A stretch of 64,000 nucleotides of DNA from Sialis fuliginosa (taxonomy: Eukaryota; Arthropoda; Insecta; Megaloptera; Sialidae), in the NCBI GenBank assembly GCA_961205875.1, contig OY540810.1, positions 15,562,001-15,626,000 on the forward strand, in the 5' to 3' direction. The position numbers and the translations under genes were made by a program. The notes under the pieces were generated by a model, which was given only the letters and a program-made list of their open reading frames with translations, was not told where the DNA came from and did not search any database. Shown in pieces: positions 1 through 12,594 of the stretch (position 1 is the stretch's first letter; each line of letters starts with the position of its first letter).

Positions 1-739
1 TAAAATCGTATCGAGTTTAAATTTTGTATATAATATATATAATATATCAGGGGTAGTCAGAAAAAAGTTATTTTAGCTGCGGTAAAACGGTTTTAGGGGG
101 TGAAATACCCCTATGGAAATATGTAAAATAATCATTTTTTTCAAATATCTTCGAAACCAATAAAAATATAAAGAAATGTACAACATTTTATGGATTTTTT
201 TATACTCTTTCGAATAGTTATAATAATATAGTCAAAATATAATGGAACATCCGCCCCCAAAAAAATTAGTTATAAAATTAAAGAAAATTAAATTATACAA
301 TAATATCGATTGCAAATATTACTGCACAAAAAAATTATTTTTAATGTCACATTTTATGTGTAGTATATTAATACTCAGAATTCAAAATGTTATTGCTCAA
401 ATACAATATATTTAATGCTCAAAGTATTTAAAATATTGCGCGCTTAAATGAGGAGAAAATGTAAAATAATCTTGGCATTAGTTTTATTATAAAAAAGTTT
501 TGAAAAAAAAAACATATCACACTATAATATAAAAAAAATTAAATATAATATTTCTTAGTGGTAATAAAATATTTACGGTATTGAAATATTACACAGGTCA
601 ACAAAAAAAAAGTTGTCTGTGCTGGGGTACAGACTCATCATTTCTTTTGTATTTTTTTCCGCTGAACACGAATCCGTCGTCATAAATGAGGGTTGATGAA
701 CAAAATCACGAGAAACCTAACCAGACATAACCTAACCGA

Positions 740-768
740 CTCTCGTCTCGCATCATGTGCAACCCTAG
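740..768 (-). mobile_element. hAT-like terminus, single end
   Basis: Read on the minus strand: TAGGGTTGCACATGATGCGAGACGAGAG. This resembles the end TAGGGCTGCACTTCTCGG at about 29000. I do not find the opposite end, so the element to the left is truncated or unrecognised. Confidence 0.4.
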
Positions 769-1155
769 TCAAATGTAACTTAATTCCATAGTTAATTACA
801 TTACCTAGTTACCTGTGTACCCAATCAATAATAACTTTAATCAACAAAATACACAAACTCATATTAAATCATGTTTTTTTACAATAAAATCAATAATCGG
901 CAATTGCGACACCCCTGTTGAAATCCACACATACGTACATTAGTAACGCGAGATTCATATGAATTCATTCACTAATTGGAGTGCCACTTGTTTATATCCG
1001 TTATAGAATCAGAGATTGTCTACTGTAAAGCTTCCTTCTCCCTAAATGTATATATGGGTGCGTTGTAGAGGAGTATAGGGCTAAAAGAAACAAATGTATA
1101 TATTTTAATAGTAATTAATATTATTTAAAATTAAATTAAGACATAGATTAAAAAT

Positions 1156-1528
1156 ACATCTGACAAGTAAATGCACAGTACTTCCTCGTGCTAAATTTCA
1201 GATAAAATAAATATGTTGGGATGTCACCTTTCCCCCTTACACACGATATTAATAATTTTGAAATGGAACTGTCCTCAAGCCAGACTCAACCGATCAACCA
1301 AGTTTCGTTAATATCAGTTTAGTGGTTCTTGAGTTATACGTATGACAAAGATTCAAGGGACAGACAGACAGACACACACTCAACACACAGACAGACACAG
1401 AACGAAAAGTATTTGTCTTGACCTGAACCGGAAAGAGCAAGTTAAAATTTTCAAATCGGAGAAGATTTTTTTTCTCATTTTAAAACGATCACAAAGTTTC
1501 TCGGAACTTCGATATGGCGAGGAAGCAA
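1156..1528 (+). repeat. Dispersed family D1, copy A (internally deleted)
   Basis: The family runs from ACATCTGCCAAGTAAATGCACAG and TGCTTCCTCGTGCTAAATT to GGCGAGGAAGCAA. It includes CCAAGTTTC.TTAATATC.GTT.AGTGGTTC and a GACAGACAGACAGAC run. This copy lacks the middle A/T-rich part. The ORF across it is not a gene. Confidence 0.8.
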
Positions 1529-4419
1529 CAATTCAATTATAAATTATGATGGCTAATTTTGATCAATTTTTCTACTACATATTTCGAATTTTTGTCTTCA
1601 CATAAATGAAAATTAACTAACACTAGACTCGTAGTTTTGGCCCGCATTACATAACCAATTTTAGGTATGTTTACAGATTTTTTGTTATTATTATCAAATT
1701 TTAAGGGTTTTGTAATAATATCAATATGTTTATAAGTAAATATGGCGGTATAAATAAAATTTTATAGTTAAAAAATATAACATCGTCTGTAATGATATAA
1801 GAAAAAGTATCTATAGATTTTTAGGTGTAATTAATATTATCCTGATCTATCAAATTTTGATAGACGTTTTTAATAGCCTATAGTCCAGTAATTTTAGATT
1901 TTAATTACGAAAAAATAGCAGTTAGCTGAATTTTTGTATACACTTTCGTTACGGTGTTTTAAATAACGTGTAGAAATTCCCCATCGCCGGCGTTGCGAGA
2001 TATTGAAGGTCTAAGGTCACGAAAAACTGTTTTTCGCGGTTATCTCGTTTCCTATGGCTCGGGAGTCAATGGAGGTTATTATATAAATGATATATTATTA
2101 AATTCTCAAGAAAAAAAGATATATAAAAAAAAAAATTAAAACAACTGGTGAAGTGCTGAATGGCATTTAATTATTTGCTATGAATATTTGTACGTGAAAA
2201 AATTACAGGACAAAAAGAGTAGAAAATTCTCTATAAGGTGTGTAATCGGATATATTAAAAAATCATTTTCAATCAATTTTAATCACATTTAGTAGAACTA
2301 CAATATAAGTTTTTTTAACAAAAAAGAATAAAACACATGATTGTAGCCTATAAATATTTATAATTTTAGTCTTTAGTCATATTTATAACATAAGTAATAA
2401 GTATACCATAAAACATTAAACAGTTATGAAGGTGTATACAAATATTCAGCTCACTGTAGATTGGTTATTTACATACTCATTATTTTTACATATTTCTCAA
2501 CTTTTCAGTAACCTTATGACATACAGTCTAAGATCTAACCAGATAAATTATCTTTCCATACGTGAAAACCGCATCAAAATCAGTTCAGTAGTTTTCGAGA
2601 TAGAACGCTATTTATATACAAAAGTTTCTTTAAAATGCAAATTTTAAATTAATACTTTCTAATCTTTCGTACTTTTACTTTTAACGTTTAACCACGTCTT
2701 ATAATTTTCAATAAACTTGAAAATAATATAATAAAAATGTAACTGATTGTTACAAATAGCGAAGTATAAAGTTAAAATCTTTTGTGGCTGAAAATAAAAA
2801 ATAAAATTGTTACAAAACATTTCGTTTTCCCCTATCTATGTATGTTCTATACGTGTGTATGCGGTGATGGGTGAGGGAGGGGGAGTGAAAAGTTCTTCAA
2901 GACCCATTCACAAAGAACTATCTTTGCACTTGAAACAAGTTCAAAGCTTCATAGTTATTTGTAAATCTATCGTAGTTTTAAATTGAATGTTTTCTTTTCC
3001 CAACAGAATGATTAAATATATCATCCCCAATAATTATCTGAATGATTTGTCATTTTAATTAATATCTTCGTATTGCAAAAAATTGGTTGGGTCAAAACTG
3101 AATCAAAATCTGTATTAATTATTTAATTTTTATACTAACCAATCCCATAGACAGCATATCACAATTAGGTACTATGGGTTTCAGAAGTTGTCTGCCATCG
3201 TAAAGGTCAGAATCGCTTACAACAGATTCCAAAATATAAAGACAAACATCATTGGTTATCTTTTTCTAAGGTGGAGTTTATTAACTAATTTTATATCAAA
3301 TTTAACACATTTAAATACTAAAATTCGGAATATCAAATATTTATTGCTTTACTTATTCAATTTTCGATAGATTACATAATAATTTAATCGCACAAATATA
3401 TATGTATGAGTACTATAAACGAAATTTACTTAATTATCTAGCAAATGAGTTTCAAAATATCTGTCTTTGTTTAGTGCATGAAGAAATAATTTAAATATTA
3501 TAATAATCAAATGAGAGGAGCCTACTAAGTTTGTATTAAGGAAATTTCAATGAAAACTGGTCCACCACTTCTGCATGCGACTCTACCTATCTTGCATAAA
3601 AGATTTTATTTGGATTGAGAGCAAATTTTATATGGGGTGAGAAATTGCATTACAATAACACAATTTCATAGAGGGGTCGATACAAATGAAGGGGATGTAA
3701 CAGTACCCTTTAATAAAGTAAATGAAAACTTTGACCCCAAAAAAATATGCTCCCTTTTATAATCCAAACAAAATTCATATAAAAAGTTTAAAAAAATATA
3801 CTATTATTTGTGAAAAGAACAAAGAATAATTAAATACTTTCATAGAATTCTATTGGTATATTAAAAACAAATAAATAAAAACATGCATATTTTGTGCATT
3901 TATAAAATTGATGAGAATGCCATTACGGACTGACATTAATTTAAAATTTTAATTAATATAACTTCCACATCAAAACTAAAATAAATAAAGTGGACGTGTA
4001 TTTCAAAATAAATAAATAACAAATGCATGTGAATTTCACAAAATATTAGCTGACGCTGTCTAAAAAGTTTATCAAACTGTAAAACTGTTTAATTTCACTC
4101 ATTCATTGTTGTTATGAATAATAATATGAATGTTCTTTGTACTCAAATGTTTTGTTGGAAATCGATTATAAATATTTATTTGTTTTAAACTAAAATATAA
4201 TGCATATCATTTTATTTTACATAGGTATATGAATACAGAATTAGTAATAACTTTATTCAATAAAACTAACCACTAGACGAGATGAGCGTTAGGTAAGTCT
4301 CGTCTCGTTATCGAATTTTACACCTGATAGTTTCGTTTCAAAAAAATTAAGACTGATTTTTTTTGTTAAAAACATATTTATTCTTTTGTAATAAACAAAG
4401 AACGAATCTATTTTTCGGT
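1529..4419. other. No gene seen
   Basis: A/T-rich. Holds only the RTE-like phrase at 2551 and a CTCGTCTCG word at 4300. Short ORFs at 2426 and 3188 look random. Confidence 0.6.
2551..2610 (+). repeat. RTE-like 3'-end phrase
   Basis: CCATACGTGAAAACCGCATCAAAATCAGTTCAGTAG matches the phrase that commonly sits near the 3' end of RTE-type repeats in invertebrates. Isolated, with no tail. Confidence 0.4.
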
Positions 4420-4990
4420 TTTCGTAGAAAACTAGGAAACCTTATAGTTTCGCCATGTCCGTCCGTCCGTCCTCAAAAATTTTAAGCCGATTAAGATGAA
4501 ATTTGGTATACGGATGAAGACTGATAACCAAAAAACAGAAATGATAATATTTAAAAAAAAAAAATTTTTGGACCCCCTTTCCATAGACTGAAAAATATTT
4601 TCAAAAACAATTTTTCACTTAATCCACTAAGTGGGGTGTCTTTAGATAGGTCTCCTAAAATGCAATATGACATTTTGATTTTAACCCTTCAGTCACGGTA
4701 TATTTGCGTTCAAAGTCGTGATAAAAGCGTCCCCCACCCTAATTTCTAAACTATCTATTCAAAAAATCTTTAAAAAATTCAGAATGTAGCATTGAATTAG
4801 TACTTTCACTGAAAATTATAACGAACACTGTCAAAATTATTTTGGACCCCCTCCCATAGACTGAAAATTGTACTCAAATTTTTTTTCACTTACTCCATTG
4901 AGTGGGGTATCTTTAGATAGGCACTGAAAACAAATTTGACAATAAAAAAATTAGTCAAAAAATTACAAAAATATAAATAAATTTTGAGGG
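4420..4990 (+). repeat. GTTCCGTAG-type repeat with internal tandem segment
   Basis: Starts CGTAGAAAACTAGGAAACC and CGCCATGTCCGTCCGTCCGTCC. A segment of about 280 bp then repeats: GGACCCCCTTTCCATAGACTG near 4571 and GGACCCCCTCCCATAGACTG near 4844, each followed by a TGGGGTRTCTTTAGATAGG block. Confidence 0.55.
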
Positions 4991-5149
4991 TTTCCACGGG
5001 CTGTGATATATGTATACATTTTGTAAATCTGATTTTTACAAGATTTTATTTAACTTCATTTATTAGTTAATTAGTTAATAAGTTAGTATGTTAAAGACAA
5101 ATATTGCGATCAATATTTCGAAATTTTGTACACGTATACAAGTGTGGTG

Positions 5150-5345
5150 ACCATGCAAAAAAATATCTAATATTGTTCGAAATCCAATATAGTGGACGCC
5201 CTAAGATGGCGGATTACCTTTTTCTTCACAACCACCTTGATTATATGTATCAAATAAAAGGGTTTGATGAGTAAAATACGATTCTATAAGACGTCATTCT
5301 AAATTCAACATAGCGAACGCCCCAAGATGGTGGATTACCTTTTTG
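5150..5345 (+). repeat. Short tandem duplication, GCGGATTACC motif
   Basis: CAATATAGTGGACGCCCTAAGATGGCGGATTACC near 5188 recurs as CAACATAGCGAACGCCCCAAGATGGTGGATTACC near 5306, about 118 bp apart. Confidence 0.7.
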
Positions 5346-5581
5346 TAACATCCGCGGTGAGCAGTTTCACATTTAAAAATTACACGCGAGTTAACACGCT
5401 TGGAGCATACAGGCAGCGATAAAATTTTGCAAGAATGTACCTACGGCTCGCACCCTTTAAAGGTTATTGATATTGATTGATAAAATCAAGAAAAACGGCT
5501 ATGAGTGAGAATTGGTTACTACAATCAATTAGAATTTGGGCTGTCAGAACTCTTACTAAAAATATATCTACTAATAACTAA

Positions 5582-5640
5582 TGTACTGGAACCAGTCTTG
5601 GACATGACTCCAGAAATAGCTATTTTTTATTTAAATGTAC
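5582..5640 (+). repeat. Fragment of the CTGGCACCAG TA-element
   Basis: TACTGGAACCAGTCTTGGAC and GACTCCAGAAATAGCTATTTTT match the right end of the 48.8-49.2 kb element. The other end is not found. Confidence 0.5.
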
Positions 5641-5644
5641 TTAC

Positions 5645-7514
5645 TTTTTCATGATTTTCTTCTACATTAACATTTTTTGAGTACCTCGTTGTGATCAAAT
5701 GGGAAAGGCGGAAAAACCCATAACTAAAAATCAAAATTTCTGTTTGAAATATAGTATATTATCGCTGTCACGAATGTCATTTTGACCTGATCAGTTTACA
5801 ATAAACTTTTGATTTATCGTGTATCTCTTATGTGACAACTACCTCGTGTTGAATGCAACCCCCCTCCCCCCTGTCCCAAACTTGTTGAAAACTAAAGCCA
5901 TAAATCGAGCGAAAGCCCGAAGGGAATATGTTAGGCCGAATTCTCCGTCCCGTGCCCTTTTTATAATTCTATTTCTACCTTTTCCGAAAACTTCTTATCT
6001 AAACTTTTTGTACTCGAGAGTTGTCTTTCAAACTCGTCTTTCCATATCTTGACATATTATTTTATCTTGTCTTCAAAACAGGCAAGGATACATTATCTTT
6101 GTTACATTTTTCAACTTGAAATTTTATTCTATTCGTTTTTGTTTTTCTTGCAAAAAATTCAATTAATTTATTTATATTGCTTTCAATTAGCACACCCAAA
6201 GCATGCTATGCTTTGCAGTGTGGTTTTACTCTCGTCCCATTTTTTTTTCGTATGAAATTTGATAAAACGAGCATTATATATTAAATTTCTTCAGTAACCC
6301 CCTTACATGTTTACATTTTATAAATGAGAACATTACAGTCTCCGTATTCACTTAATTTAATATCGATTGGTTTTAATTTTCTGTCATAAAAATATAAACA
6401 AAGTTCAATTTGTCGTTTTTGGCCCGTTTTTACACCTTGTCAACAAACTGCAGCTCGCAATACGTAATAAATTAACACAAAACCTTTTGAAATCGCTTCA
6501 TCTATTTGCAGAATAGAACCCTATTAAAACTCAACCAAATCGGATAACTAGAAGTAAGGAAATTTGCAGTTTATTTACATCATTTTGCTTATTTTAACGA
6601 ATTTCGGAATCGCAAATATATAGGTAGTGATCGAGGTAGTTCGATAAATATCCACAGCGAACGCCACTGAAGTTACTTCATTGTATGTTTTGTGATTACT
6701 TCATGTGTCATATTATACTTATTATTATAATTTATATGTATATAGCTACGTCGATATGTTCTGTATTTTAATTATTTTATTCAAAGTCAATCAATGACTT
6801 TTTAAACAAGATAAAATTAGGTAAGTTCATTTTTAAATCAAAAATATAATATCATATAGTATAACCTATAAATATTATTTTTATTTTAGATCAATGTAAT
6901 TTTTTGTAAACGCCAGACATTAGGTGAATACAGTTGTTATCGTTGTAATTTAAAAATATGCGGATGTATTTATTTTATCTTTTTAATTATTATTAAATTT
7001 TTATACATTGTCATATTAATACAATTTACGAAAAATCATGTTTCCATTTTATATGTCATTAGTTAAAAAATGTTCATTTAAATTTTGTATTGTATTAAAT
7101 TATGTTATTGTCACATTGTTTGATACGTTTGTCTATGAAAATATACGACGAAAATGAACATCTGGATTTGTTCATACTTTTCATTGTTGGTATGGTATGT
7201 TTTTTAAAAATTTTGAATTGTGTTTGTTGAAATTTAATGTTAATTCCGAAAAAATATAGTTGTATGATTAACGTATTATGATAAATTAAAATGTATTAGA
7301 TATTTATTATTTGTGGAAGATGTTTTTCAGGTTCTGTATTGATTTATTCTTTTGTGACAAATTGTTTTAAGAAAATATACTACATGAAAGTGAGGTTATG
7401 TCATTTAACTTATAAAACCACTATTATTACTATTAATATCAATTTAGACAAGAAATGAGAGTAAAAAATTAACATTTTTTAAAAACATTCTTAAAAAAAC
7501 AATAGTTTCAAAAG
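5645..7514. other. No gene seen
   Basis: The ORFs at 5819 and 6049 have no recognisable domain and end in T-rich runs; no repeat boundaries found. Confidence 0.55.
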
Positions 7515-7557
7515 TCTAAAGAGTGTGCTTTTTATGGCCAAGCCATGCTATTTTGTA
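7515..7557 (-). repeat. Fragment shared with 36355-36400
   Basis: The complement reads AAAATAGCATGGCTTGGCC then ATAAAAAGCACACTCTTTAGAC, matching AACATGGCTTGGTCATAAAATGCACACCCCTTAAAC at 36364. Family unknown. Confidence 0.5.
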
Positions 7558-7558
7558 A

Positions 7559-8148
7559 TTGCTTCCACGCCATACAGAAGATACGAGAAGCTTTGCAACC
7601 CCGTTTTAAATTGAGAAAAAAAAGTGTGCTCCAATTTCAAAATTTTAACTTGATATTTCCGTTTCGTGTCAGTCTGTCTGTGTGTGCCTTGAATCCTTGT
7701 CACACGCATAACTCATGAACCACTAAACCGATATTAATGAAACTTGGTTGGTTGGTTGGGTCTGGCTTGAGGACGGTTCCATTTTAAAATTATTAAAATC
7801 GTGTGTAAGCATAAGGGGTGACACCCCAAAATATTTATTTTTGTAGATATCTAAAAAATCATGTTATGTGAAATTTTCATAGAATTTATTTTATAGATAG
7901 CATTAATTTTTTTATAATATAGGTCACCACTCACCACAACGTTTATTGTAAAATATACCCTTACAAAGATCTATCTCAATTTGCTTTAAAAATCATCATT
8001 TGTTTTTTTAACAGTCATTTTAACGTTTTAAATATCATTTAAACATTTAGATTAAGATTGAAATTCTCAAATATTAAAATTGTTAGATAGTTAAATCTCT
8101 TTGATGAATTTATCACGAGGAAGCACTGTACATTTACTTAGCAGATGT
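7559..8148 (-). repeat. Dispersed family D1, copy B (near full length)
   Basis: Minus-strand copy with both ends: TTGCTTCCACGCC at 7559 and GAGGAAGCACTGTACATTTACTTAGCAGATGT ending at 8148. The CAGACTGAC-type run, the GGTGTCACC block and the middle section are present. Confidence 0.8.
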
Positions 8149-8842
8149 CTTTGATTTTTTGTTTCTTTTAAGAACTGACTAAAAATAATAATTTTAGTTT
8201 TTATTTAAAAATAATTTTAATAATATAAATAATCTAATTATTTATGAAAATAAAAACATTTATTATTACAACTGTCAATTAAATAGATGTATAGAAAAAA
8301 TAATATCCGAAACGTGTCAAACTCTTGAAATATTAAATAAGTAAGAAGCCTTTGACAAAACAAAAAAATTAAAGAAATAATAATAATAAAAATAATAAAT
8401 AATAAATAAAATCAAAGAATAGAATTAAAAATATCTTAAATATTAACAAAAACAACAATTAATGTAATGTAGTTTATATTCAATTTTTTAGCAGAAAGTG
8501 TTAATTTATATAATTTCTTCTGTATCATGATGTATACAAAAATTTTGTGCCGACCAGGCAGTTTATTTTCTGATTTTTTACTGTAATTATTTAACTTTAA
8601 ATTTTGTCCTTGATTTTTAACTATTTCAAAGTTTCATGGATGTCAAATATAACTCTGTGGAAATAAAATCGAAGATGAAATCTAAAAAAGCATTCTGGAG
8701 CTGAAACTTCAAGCTTTCGAACTAATTAAAAAAAAATTTTAACCCCATGAACACTAACAAAAATTACAATTTTGTTTTGTTTTCTAACCCATTAACTATA
8801 CAAAAAATTACTGGAAAAACGGAGAAACTGTGGTTTCTAGTC

Positions 8843-9045
8843 ACTTAAACTAAAAATATACACCTTAACCACAATAAAACAATGTCATTCGACACGTGTT
8901 TCGACTTCACAAGAAGTCCTCATCAGGAGCCTAACAGTTCCAGACTAGGTTCCAGTCTGGAACTGTTAGGACTTCTTGTGAAGTCGAAACACGTGTCGAG
9001 TGACATTGTTTTATTGTGGTTATGGTGTATATTTTTAGTTTAAGT
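8843..9045. mobile_element. 203-bp palindrome, retroelement terminal-repeat relic
   Basis: The left half starts ACTTAAACTAAAAATATACACC and the right half ends with its reverse complement. The arms differ mainly by loss of about 10 bp (CTCCTGATGA read on the minus strand) from the right half. The centre is about TAGGTT near 8950. Each half carries TTCGAC.TCAC and ACACGTGT words. Inverted terminal repeats with an embedded hammerhead are characteristic of Penelope-like elements; that assignment is inference. Confidence 0.8.
8881..8940 (-). ncRNA. Hammerhead-ribozyme-like motif
   Basis: On the minus strand the order is core CTGATGA (8920-8926), a six-pair stem II GACTTC/GAAGTC closed by TTGT, core GAAA (8899-8902), a very short stem III from ACACGTGT, then C at the expected cleavage position. 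The bases before CTGATGA (CTC) pair with GA(A/G) after the cleavage site as stem I. The minimal stem III is typical of hammerheads in Penelope-like elements and retrozymes. One G next to the core in stem II appears unpaired, suggesting a 1-nt loss, so activity is uncertain. The other palindrome half lacks the CTGATGA core. Confidence 0.6.
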
Positions 9046-9204
9046 ATACAAAAAATGAATAAAAATTAAAATTGCAAAAATCTACAAAGTAGAGATTCCA
9101 ATTTTTAAAATATATATTTTTGCACCAAAATTCCAGAACTTTGAATATTCTCCATTTTTTTATATATAAGAAATATTTTGATTTCTTTACATTGCATCAT
9201 TTTT

Positions 9205-9640
9205 CCTTCCAGGTTTCGGTTAACGCCCCAAGAGACCTGCTAGTTCCCGCGCGCGCATTTAAAATTAGAAACAGAAGTTGAGATTGCATCCGCAGTACGA
9301 GATATTTCACCAGACCGCACTGTGTTTCAGTTTATAATTGTTATTACAGACGCTCCCTGCGGCTGCTGTTGCATTTATATAATTTTATTGTTTTACGTAT
9401 ATAAGTGTGATATATGGGTTTGAATCTCAAACAAGAATGGAATTAGATACATACACCGTCGAGTGAATTAAATTATTGTTATCGTTTCCCGTTCGTCTTT
9501 GTCTTTACCTCTACCCGTTCGTATTCATTTCGATTATAGTTTTTTTTTTTTTTTAATAAGTTTGGAATGTGTCGACTGAAAATTTAATAAACTGTTGTTT
9601 CATTCCATTTTTACTTTTTTATACATATATGAAATGTACT
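9205..9640 (+). other. GC-richer block, possible solo LTR or promoter
   Basis: Contains TTAACGCCCC, a CCCGCGCGCGCATTTAAAA segment (TATA-like spacing), GACGCTCCCTGCGGCTGCTG and AATTTAATAAACTG (AATAAA-like) about 350 bp later. That order suits an LTR or a promoter plus short transcript. No TG...CA boundaries or duplication were found. Confidence 0.25.
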
Positions 9641-10166
9641 GTAATTTTTTAAGGGGGAACACCAATTTCTCTTTCTTTCATGATTTTTTTTGGTAACAAA
9701 TTTTTTTTTTTTTTTGATTTGGAAAAAGGTATGTTATTAAGCATTATATACATTTAAAAAAAATTAACAAAGTTATTTAATTAATTAAATTCTATATAAT
9801 AATAGTGGTCCAACGGCCGGATCGCTTATGCGAGAATGTTCGATCTGAAAAATATTTAATAATTTTTTTCAATCTATGTATATAAAAGTAGTTTTAGTTA
9901 TTCATAACCTTTTTTTGAAAAAAAAAAATTTTAACAAAATGTTCAATGAAAAAAATCATTTTGGCAAGATTTTTACCTATATTCGGGTGCTCAAAAATAC
10001 AAATTTTCAAAAAAAAAAAAAAAAACGCCTACGTCCAACCATAGTTATTTCGATTATGAAAATTTTCGTATTATAAAATTAAAAATCCAACAGTAGCTGA
10101 AGTTGTTTCCGGCCAGGTTGATAAAAGTCGTTTCAGGAAAAACGCGATTGAAAGTTTAAGTATTTA

Positions 10167-10669
10167 TACAGGCTGTATCAAAACTCTGAACTTAACTTTT
10201 TTCAAAATTTTCAAATGGAACATCCTATATATTTTCACATTTTTGAATTGCCTGTTCAATTCTAAATACATTTTATAAACTATGTTCTATACCTAAATCC
10301 AGCCGTTAAAAAGTTTATTTGAAGATTTTTTAAATCTTAACATGTTTTATAAATAAAATACAACTTTATTATTATCCATAAAACAATTTGCTAGAACTTA
10401 CAAACTTTAACAACATGAAAATCTAGAAATTAAATAAACAAAATGATACACAAAAGTTAATTTTTTTTGTTCAAAATGTCCACCAAGACCTATCATTCAA
10501 ATTCAATTAAATCTTCAAATAACTTTTTAACGGCTGGATTTAGGTATAGAACATAGTTTTTAAAATGTATTTAGAATTGAACAGGCAATTCGAAAATGTG
10601 AAAATATATAGGGTGTTCCATTTGAAAATTTTGAAAAAAGTTAAGTTCAGAGTTTTGATACACCCTGTA
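10167..10669. repeat. Foldback, 160-bp arms
   Basis: Arms 10167-10328 and 10509-10669 are about 95 percent complementary by eye. Shared words include AAACTCTGAACTTAACTTTT, GGAACATCC and CCAGCCGTTAAAAAG. The loop is about 180 bp of A/T-rich sequence. ORFs read through it are chance. Confidence 0.85.
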
Positions 10670-11092
10670 CAAAGAATACAATTTTGTAAATGTTTGATGT
10701 AATATCGCAATAATAGAGCATATGCCAAAATTATTTTTAGCAGAAAACAAAAGTTTTTTTATTGTAATTAGAAAATTACAAGGTGTTGAAAATAACCCAA
10801 TTTTCTTACAAAAATGGTCATCATTTCTAAACCGCTCAGTATAAACCTACACATGCTTATATCAAAATATCCAGAAAAATAAATGCTTTTAGATTATCAA
10901 TCAAAAATATACGCATTGTATTTAAAAAAACATAACTTTGATTTGTAACGCACTTATGGGACACCCTATAAAAATAAAACTATTTTTAAAATATGCGGCT
11001 TGTCTAACCTAACGACTTTTGTATTTAATGTTTTCTTCCATTTGTTATAATAAATGAAATATTGAACTTTGACACAGTCTTGGGACACCCTG
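10169..11092. mobile_element. Nested element(s) with TACAGGGTGT-type ends
   Basis: Sequence left of 10167 (CGATTGAAAGTTTAAGTATTTA) and right of 11094 (TTTATCAAAAATTATG) is continuous in the related copy near 21105-21150, so this block is an insertion. It begins CAGGCTGTATCAAAA and ends GGGACACCCTG, with TA on each side. It includes an inner inverted repeat: 10167-10328 against 10509-10669, whose right end also reads ACACCCTGTA. It is therefore either one element with a duplicated end or two elements side by side. Confidence 0.6.
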
Positions 11093-11261
11093 TATATTCA
11101 ATTTATCAAAAATTATGATTTTTACTTACTGTATCTTCATCAATTTTTAATTCTTTTTTTTTTAATTTTTTGGACATATTTTTGAATGCATATACATATC
11201 TAAGTACCTACTATAAGACATTATTTTTTTTTTATTTATCCATCCACAGTGGTGTTCCCCT

Positions 11262-11301
<40 letters not shown>

Positions 11302-11303
11302 AC
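11262..11303. repeat. (AAAT)n microsatellite
   Basis: About ten TAAA units immediately right of the TTAA element's end. Confidence 0.9.
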
Positions 11304-11584
11304 ATTTTATTCTTTTTCACTACATGGTATAGTATAGAATAGGTCAGTGGAACTCTTTATAAATATTTGTATATAGAATAAAAAATATAAAATTTTTTTT
11401 AATAATAATATAAAAAAAAATAAAATTGAAATTGAAATTAAAAAAAAATATTATCTTGAGGCGAAAAAAATGAAACATATCTACATAAAATACGTCGAAA
11501 AAACTCTTATCTATTTTTCACCACCGATTTCAAAGATTTCACTTTAAATATGTGATTAAATAATATACATATAAATATATTATA

Positions 11585-12538
11585 CTAGCTGCTACCCGCG
11601 ACTTCGCTCGCGTGGATTTCGAAACCCTTCATATGTGACAGGGGGTAAAATATTAAATTTATCTTATTTTTAGTTTTCTTCAATTATACAAAATCGTAAA
11701 TGTGTCGGCTCCTATGCGAGATAGAGGGGTTTTTCCGCCCTAAAACCCCCGCCCCCGTGGTATTTTTCCCGCTGGATCGAATAAAACCACTTACAACCCT
11801 TCATATGTAACGGGTAAAATATTAATTACTAAAAAAAATTAAAAATTTTCCTCCCCCTTTCAATTACTTAGAGGTTGAATTTTCGAGATACGAAATAGCC
11901 TTAATCCGTCCTCGGGATGTAAGCCATCTCACTGCCAAATTTCATCAAAATCGGTAAAGCAGTTTAGTCGTGAACAGGTAACAAATAGACAGACTGAGAG
12001 ATACACTTTCGCATTTATAATATAAGTCGCGACTCCTATGTAAGATAAGGGGTTGTTTTGTCCCCCTAATAATCCCTCTTCCGTAGTATTTTTGCCCGCC
12101 AGATCGAATGTAATCAATTACAACTCTTCATATGTGACAGGGGGTAAAATATTAAATTTTTCTTATTTTTAGTTTTCTTTCATTATACAAAATCGTAAAT
12201 ATCTCGGCTCCTATGCGAGATAGAGGGTTGATTTGCCCCCTAAAACCTACGCCCCCGTGGTATTTTTCCCACCGGATCAAATAAAACCACTTACAACCCT
12301 TCATATGTATCGGGGGGTAAAATAATAATTACTAAAAAAAAATTAAAAATTTTCCACCCCCTTGCAATTTCTTAGGGGTTGAATTTTTAAGATACGAAAT
12401 AGCCTATGTCCGTCCTCGGGATGCAAGCTATCTCACTGCCAAATTTCATCAAAATCGGTAAAGCGGTTTAGCCGTGAAAAGGTAACAAACAGAAAACAGA
12501 CAGACAAACACACTTTCGCATTTATAATATTAGTATGG
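11585..12538 (+). mobile_element. RTE/SINE-like dispersed repeat, tandemly duplicated
   Basis: Starts ACTAGCTGCTACCCGCGACTTCGCTCGCGTGGA and ends CATTTATAATATTAGTATGGAT, after the widespread phrase AAATTTCATCAAAATCGGTAAAGCGG and a CAGACAGAC run. This start/end pair is common to RTE-associated short elements in many arthropods (family knowledge). A block of about 498 bp is repeated: CTTCATATGTGACAGGGGG occurs near 11627 and again near 12127. No coding potential remains. Confidence 0.65.
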
Positions 12539-12594
12539 ATATCGTAAAATGTCCAAATATTACTTTACTTAATATTTTATTAACTAATTAAAAT

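Larger units (their letters stand above)
9653..11261. mobile_element. 1.6-kb element with TTAA duplications
   Basis: Left end TTAA-GGGGGAACACCA (TTAA at 9649-9652); right end is the complement of TTAA-AGGGGAACACCA (TTAA at 11262-11265). TTAA targets are used by piggyBac, Kolobok and Sola3-type transposons; I cannot choose among them. No transposase is visible. A second, shorter copy near 20815-21240 shares its internal sequence and right end, and shows that 10169-11092 is a later insertion. Confidence 0.7.
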
